Below are positions 31,942 to 34,874 of a stretch of 34,874 nucleotides of DNA, in pieces (the stretch's first letter is position 1; each line of letters begins with the position of its first letter). The notes beneath the pieces are model-generated. The model was given only the letters and a program-made list of their open reading frames with translations. It made no database searches and was not told the origin of the DNA. A program made the translations under genes and the position numbers. The DNA is from CAYXEN01 sp964464035 (GTDB lineage: Bacteria > Krumholzibacteriota > Krumholzibacteriia > WVZY01), in NCBI GenBank assembly GCA_964464035.1, contig CAYXEN010000022.1, positions 1 to 34,874 on the forward strand, in the 5' to 3' direction.

Positions 31942-33120
31942 ATGGAAAGGGCAGTGATAGTCGAAGCATTGCGAACACCGATAGGCAAGTTCATGGGAGG
32001 CCTTTCGAGCCTTCCCGCGCCCAGACTGGGAGCGAAGATAGTGGAAGAGGTCGTCAAGCGGGCGGGACTGGATTCGTCTGCGATCGACGAGGTGATCATG
32101 GGCAACGTTCTCCAGGCCGGCCTCGGGCAGAATCCGGCCAGGCAGGCGGCCATCTATGCGGGGATCGCTCCGCAGGTTCCCGCGGTGACTATCAACAAGG
32201 TATGCGGGTCCGGACTCAAGGCCGTTATGCTGGCCGCCCAGGCCATAAAGGCTGGGGACGCCGAGACGGTCGTGGCGGGAGGCATGGAGAGCATGAGCAG
32301 AGCGCCCTACTTGTTGCCCGGGGTGAGAACGGGACACAGGCTAGGGCACGGTGAACTGGTGGATTGCATGGTCCACGACGGACTGTGGGATTGCTACAAC
32401 GATTTCCACATGGGAAGCACGGGCGAACTCGTGGCCGAGAAGTACGGCGTTACCAGGGAGATGCAGGACGAATACGCCCTCGGCAGCCAGAAGAAGGCGG
32501 TGGCGGCCCAGGACCAGGGCGCGTTCAAGGACGAGATCGTCCCCATCGAGATTCCGCAGCGCAAGGGGGATCCCCTCGTGATGGACGCGGACGAGGGCCC
32601 GAGGCGTGATGCGACCTTGGAGAAACTCGCTTCCCTCAAGCCCGCCTTCAAGAAGGACGGGACGGTGACGGCCGGCAACGCTTCCACGATAAACGACGGC
32701 GCCGCGGCCCTTCTCGTCATGAGCGAGAGCAGGGCCAAGGAGCTCGGCAAACCCGTAATGGCGTACATCGACGCCTATGCGACCGGCGGTGTCGAGCCCG
32801 AGTGGGTGATGATGGCGCCGGTGGAGGCGGTCAAGAACCTTCTCGCCAAGACGGGCGGGGACATAGGGCAGTTCGATCTCATAGAGCTGAACGAAGCCTT
32901 TTCCGCCCAGGCGGTGGCGGTGATGAAACAACTCGAGATGCCGCCCGAGCGTGTGAACGTAAACGGCGGCGCGGTGGCTCTGGGACATCCGATAGGCGCC
33001 TCGGGCGCCAGGATACTGGTCACCCTGCTGCACGCGATGAAGAAGCGGAACGCGAAGAAGGGCTTGGCTACGCTCTGCCTCGGAGGCGGGAACGCGGTGG
33101 CGATGGCCGTGTCGATGTAG
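31942..33120 (+). CDS. Acetyl-CoA C-acetyltransferase (thiolase II type)
   Basis: This enzyme cleaves acetoacetyl-CoA with CoA into two acetyl-CoA, or runs in reverse. It is 392 residues, standard for biosynthetic-type thiolase. Active-site residues: Cys88 in INKVCGSGLKAV, His349 in ALGHPIGASGAR and Cys379 in LCLGGGNAVA; also GGMESMSRAPYLLPG and ELNEAFSAQAVAV. A GAGGAGG site precedes the ATG. It lies 47 bases after the acyl-CoA dehydrogenase and 58 before the hydroxyacyl-CoA dehydrogenase, in the same direction, so co-transcription is likely. Confidence 0.95.
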   Translation: MERAVIVEALRTPIGKFMGGLSSLPAPRLGAKIVEEVVKRAGLDSSAIDEVIMGNVLQAGLGQNPARQAAIYAGIAPQVPAVTINKVCGSGLKAVMLAAQAIKAGDAETVVAGGMESMSRAPYLLPGVRTGHRLGHGELVDCMVHDGLWDCYNDFHMGSTGELVAEKYGVTREMQDEYALGSQKKAVAAQDQGAFKDEIVPIEIPQRKGDPLVMDADEGPRRDATLEKLASLKPAFKKDGTVTAGNASTINDGAAALLVMSESRAKELGKPVMAYIDAYATGGVEPEWVMMAPVEAVKNLLAKTGGDIGQFDLIELNEAFSAQAVAVMKQLEMPPERVNVNGGAVALGHPIGASGARILVTLLHAMKKRNAKKGLATLCLGGGNAVAMAVSM

Positions 33121-33178
33121 TCGAACGAAGGTTTCTTGTGGCAGTTTGATCCGAGGATCGTCTGGAAGGGAGGCAAAG

Positions 33179-34030
33179 ATGGACGTGAAGAAGGCCGCCG
33201 TGATAGGCGCGGGCACTATGGGCAACGGCATAGCCCAGGTTTTCGCCCGGGCGGGCATGGAAGTGATCATGATCGATCGGGAGGAACCGTATCTGGAAAG
33301 GGGCATGGAAGCGATAAAGAAGAGCCTCGACCGGATGCTCAAGAAGGAAAAGATAACCGAGGAGGATCGAAGCCGGACGCTGGAGAGGATTGGAACGAGT
33401 ACGAGCAAGAAGGATGCGTCCGATTGCGATGTCGTCGTCGAAGCAGTGTTCGAAAACATGGAAGTCAAGAAGGCGGTCTGGGAGGAACTGAAGAGTACGG
33501 TCCGCGATAGTGCGATACTCGCTTCGAATACTTCTTCCATATCGATAACGACTCTCGCGTCTTTCGTCGGTGACCCCGGGCGTTTCATCGGTATGCACTT
33601 CATGAATCCCGTTCCCATGATGAAGCTTGTCGAAGTGATAAGGGGGCTGGAGACCAGCGACGAAACGACGGCCGCGACGATGGAGATATGCAGGCGGCTG
33701 GGAAAGGTGCCGGTCGAGGTGAACGATTACCCGGGTTTCGTTTCCAACCGGATCCTCATGCCCATGATCAACGAGGCCGTATATTGCCTGATGGAGGGAG
33801 TGGCGAACAGGGAAGCGATCGACGAGGTGATGAAGCTCGGCATGGCGCATCCCATGGGGCCGCTCACCCTGGCCGATCTCATAGGTCTCGACGTGTGCCT
33901 CGACATCATGGAGGTCCTCCATCGCGACCTCGGTGATTCGAAGTACCGCCCATGCCCGCTGCTGAAGAAGATGGTCGCCGCCGGAAGACTGGGAAGGAAG
34001 ACCGGCCGGGGCTTCTATGACTATGAATGA
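33179..34030 (+). CDS. hbd: 3-hydroxybutyryl-CoA dehydrogenase
   Basis: This NAD(P)-dependent enzyme oxidises 3-hydroxybutyryl-CoA to acetoacetyl-CoA. It is 283 residues, the usual length of the short monofunctional form. Motifs: Rossmann VIGAGTMGNGIAQVFARAG, VVVEAVFENMEVKKAVW, ASNTSSISITTLA, GMHFMNPVPMMKLVEVI (catalytic His140), NDYPGFVSNRILMPMINEAV and HPMGPLTLADLIGLDVCLDIM; it ends GRKTGRGFYDYE. GGGAGG precedes the ATG at 33179. Its product is the thiolase substrate. The missing hydration step (crotonase) is not encoded in the window. Confidence 0.95.
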   Translation: MDVKKAAVIGAGTMGNGIAQVFARAGMEVIMIDREEPYLERGMEAIKKSLDRMLKKEKITEEDRSRTLERIGTSTSKKDASDCDVVVEAVFENMEVKKAVWEELKSTVRDSAILASNTSSISITTLASFVGDPGRFIGMHFMNPVPMMKLVEVIRGLETSDETTAATMEICRRLGKVPVEVNDYPGFVSNRILMPMINEAVYCLMEGVANREAIDEVMKLGMAHPMGPLTLADLIGLDVCLDIMEVLHRDLGDSKYRPCPLLKKMVAAGRLGRKTGRGFYDYE

Positions 34031-34055
34031 CGTTCCCCCGTCCAAGGAGAATTCC

Positions 34056-34826
34056 GTGACTGAGAAGAAAAAAGAAGCTCCGTGGAGGACGGCTCTGACC
34101 AAGATCGAGCCGGGAAAGATCCTGGTCAGGGGGCGCGCGATAGACGAGCTAATGAAAGAGAGCTCCTTTTCGGATGCGATCTACCTCCTGCTCAAGGGCT
34201 CGCCGCCTCCCGCGAATCACCGCCGGGCTATGAACGCGATTCTGGTGAGCTCGATCGACCACGGTGTCACCCCTCCGTCGTCGCTTGCCGCGAGGATGGT
34301 CGTCTCGGGCGGCAATCCCCTCAACAGCGCCGTAGCCGGGGGCATTCTCACTATAGGCGATTCGCACGGAGGAGCTATCGAACAGTGCGCCAGGATTCTC
34401 CAGGAGCGGGCGCAGGACGGACGAGCCGGGCAAGTAGCGGCCGAGATCGTCGAAGAGTTCAGGAGCAGCAAGCGCAGACTCCCCGGTTTCGGCCACAGAT
34501 TGCATGCCGTGGATCCGAGGAGCCGCGCGCTTCTCGACATCGCCCGTGAAGACGGCCTCGACGGAAAATACGTGGAGCTCGCTCTCGCCGTCGAAAAGGA
34601 GCTCTTCGAGAAGACGGGCAGGAGACTTCCTCTCAACGTGGACGGCGCCATCGCGGCGCTCATCTCGGAGATGGGCTTCGATTGGAGAATGGGCAAGGGG
34701 TTCTTCATAATATCGAGAACCCCCGGCCTCGTGGCACATGCGTTCGAGGAGAATTCCAGGGAGAAACCGATGCGCAGGATCGGCTCCTTCGAGGCGATTT
34801 ACGACGGCCCGGAAGAAAAGAGTTGA
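34056..34826 (+). CDS. Short citrate-synthase-family enzyme (citryl-CoA lyase-like)
   Basis: This is a citrate-synthase-superfamily protein of about 256 residues, much shorter than true citrate synthase (about 370-430). It resembles citryl-CoA lyase and the C-terminal part of ATP-citrate lyase. The catalytic trio is present: His104 (GDSHGGAIEQC), His147 (PGFGHRLHAVDPRSRAL) and Asp196 (LNVDGAIAALISEMGF). A GTG at 34056 lies 6 bases after AAGGAG and is the likeliest start. ATGs at 34017 and 34023 overlap hbd and lack such a site. It could join or split acetyl-CoA and oxaloacetate (citryl-CoA), or act on a related C-C bond. Its place after hbd ties it to the acetyl-CoA made by this cluster. Exact reaction unknown. 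Confidence 0.8.
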   Translation: MTEKKKEAPWRTALTKIEPGKILVRGRAIDELMKESSFSDAIYLLLKGSPPPANHRRAMNAILVSSIDHGVTPPSSLAARMVVSGGNPLNSAVAGGILTIGDSHGGAIEQCARILQERAQDGRAGQVAAEIVEEFRSSKRRLPGFGHRLHAVDPRSRALLDIAREDGLDGKYVELALAVEKELFEKTGRRLPLNVDGAIAALISEMGFDWRMGKGFFIISRTPGLVAHAFEENSREKPMRRIGSFEAIYDGPEEKS

Positions 34827-34874
34827 GACCCGCCGGCACCCCCCACATGAGTCTGGATCGAATCCGCAGGGAAC

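Noticed and set aside
34847..34874. ATG followed by nine sense codons at the window end, possibly a next gene
   Set aside because: There is no ribosome-binding site (the preceding bases are C-rich) and too few codons to judge; no gene is called in 34827-34874.
1..34874. CRISPR arrays, insertion sequences, rRNA, tRNA, phage or toxin-antitoxin genes
   Set aside because: No repeated spacer pattern, transposase, terminal inverted repeats, RNA gene signature or phage gene was seen anywhere in the window on reading both strands.

Overview
The window reads as one end of a contig from an uncultivated, GC-rich, Gram-negative-type (diderm) bacterium. The evidence for two membranes is a TamA-like Omp85 protein, a TamB-like protein, a second large outer-membrane barrel protein and several secreted proteins. 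Gene content and style (short EF-Ts, a protease/propeller/barrel protein, a lamin-tail protein with a Trp-Gly-Ala-Ile-Lys tail, separate acyl-CoA mutase subunits) fit FCB-related candidate phyla such as Krumholzibacteriota, Eisenbacteria or Latescibacterota. That placement is inference; no rRNA or other decisive marker is present.

Layout: (1) 1-713 is a damaged or chimeric contig edge. It holds an internal piece of a 3-phosphoglycerate dehydrogenase gene that stops making sense at a G-run near 475-485, followed by an unassigned stretch. (2) 725-8905 is a classic housekeeping run on the plus strand: promoter, structured leader, rplM-rpsI, a second structured leader, rpsB-tsf-pyrH-frr-uppS-cdsA-dxr-rseP. 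It covers ribosomal proteins, translation elongation and recycling, UMP kinase, and undecaprenyl, phospholipid and isoprenoid synthesis, ending in a site-2 protease. (3) 8902-9297 is a lone minus-strand small membrane-anchored or lipoprotein gene whose stop codon interlocks with that of rseP. (4) 9463-24181 is a second plus-strand run: tamA-tamB, a metalloprotease/beta-propeller/outer-membrane barrel protein, a PcrA/UvrD helicase, and gatC-gatA-gatB, closed by an intrinsic terminator. (5) 24303-27186 holds two single-gene units: a PAS-PAS hybrid histidine kinase with its own promoter and terminator, and a secreted lamin-tail-domain protein. (6) 27323-34826 is a catabolic cluster: MeaB-type GTPase, B12-dependent acyl-CoA mutase large subunit, B12-binding small subunit, acyl-CoA dehydrogenase, thiolase, 3-hydroxyacyl-CoA dehydrogenase and a short citrate-synthase-family enzyme.

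The most interesting reading concerns region 6. The mutase large subunit looks like a methylmalonyl-CoA mutase, but at the two substrate-selecting positions it has Phe85 and Gln203, the isobutyryl-CoA mutase pair, instead of Tyr and Arg. The neighbours are the enzymes needed to take butyryl-CoA to two acetyl-CoA, apart from a crotonase. The cluster therefore makes better sense as an isobutyrate/valine-to-acetyl-CoA module than as a propionate pathway. The second notable item is the 1071-residue secreted protein that appears to combine a HELAH metalloprotease domain, a TolB-like propeller and an Omp85-like barrel with an RGY motif.
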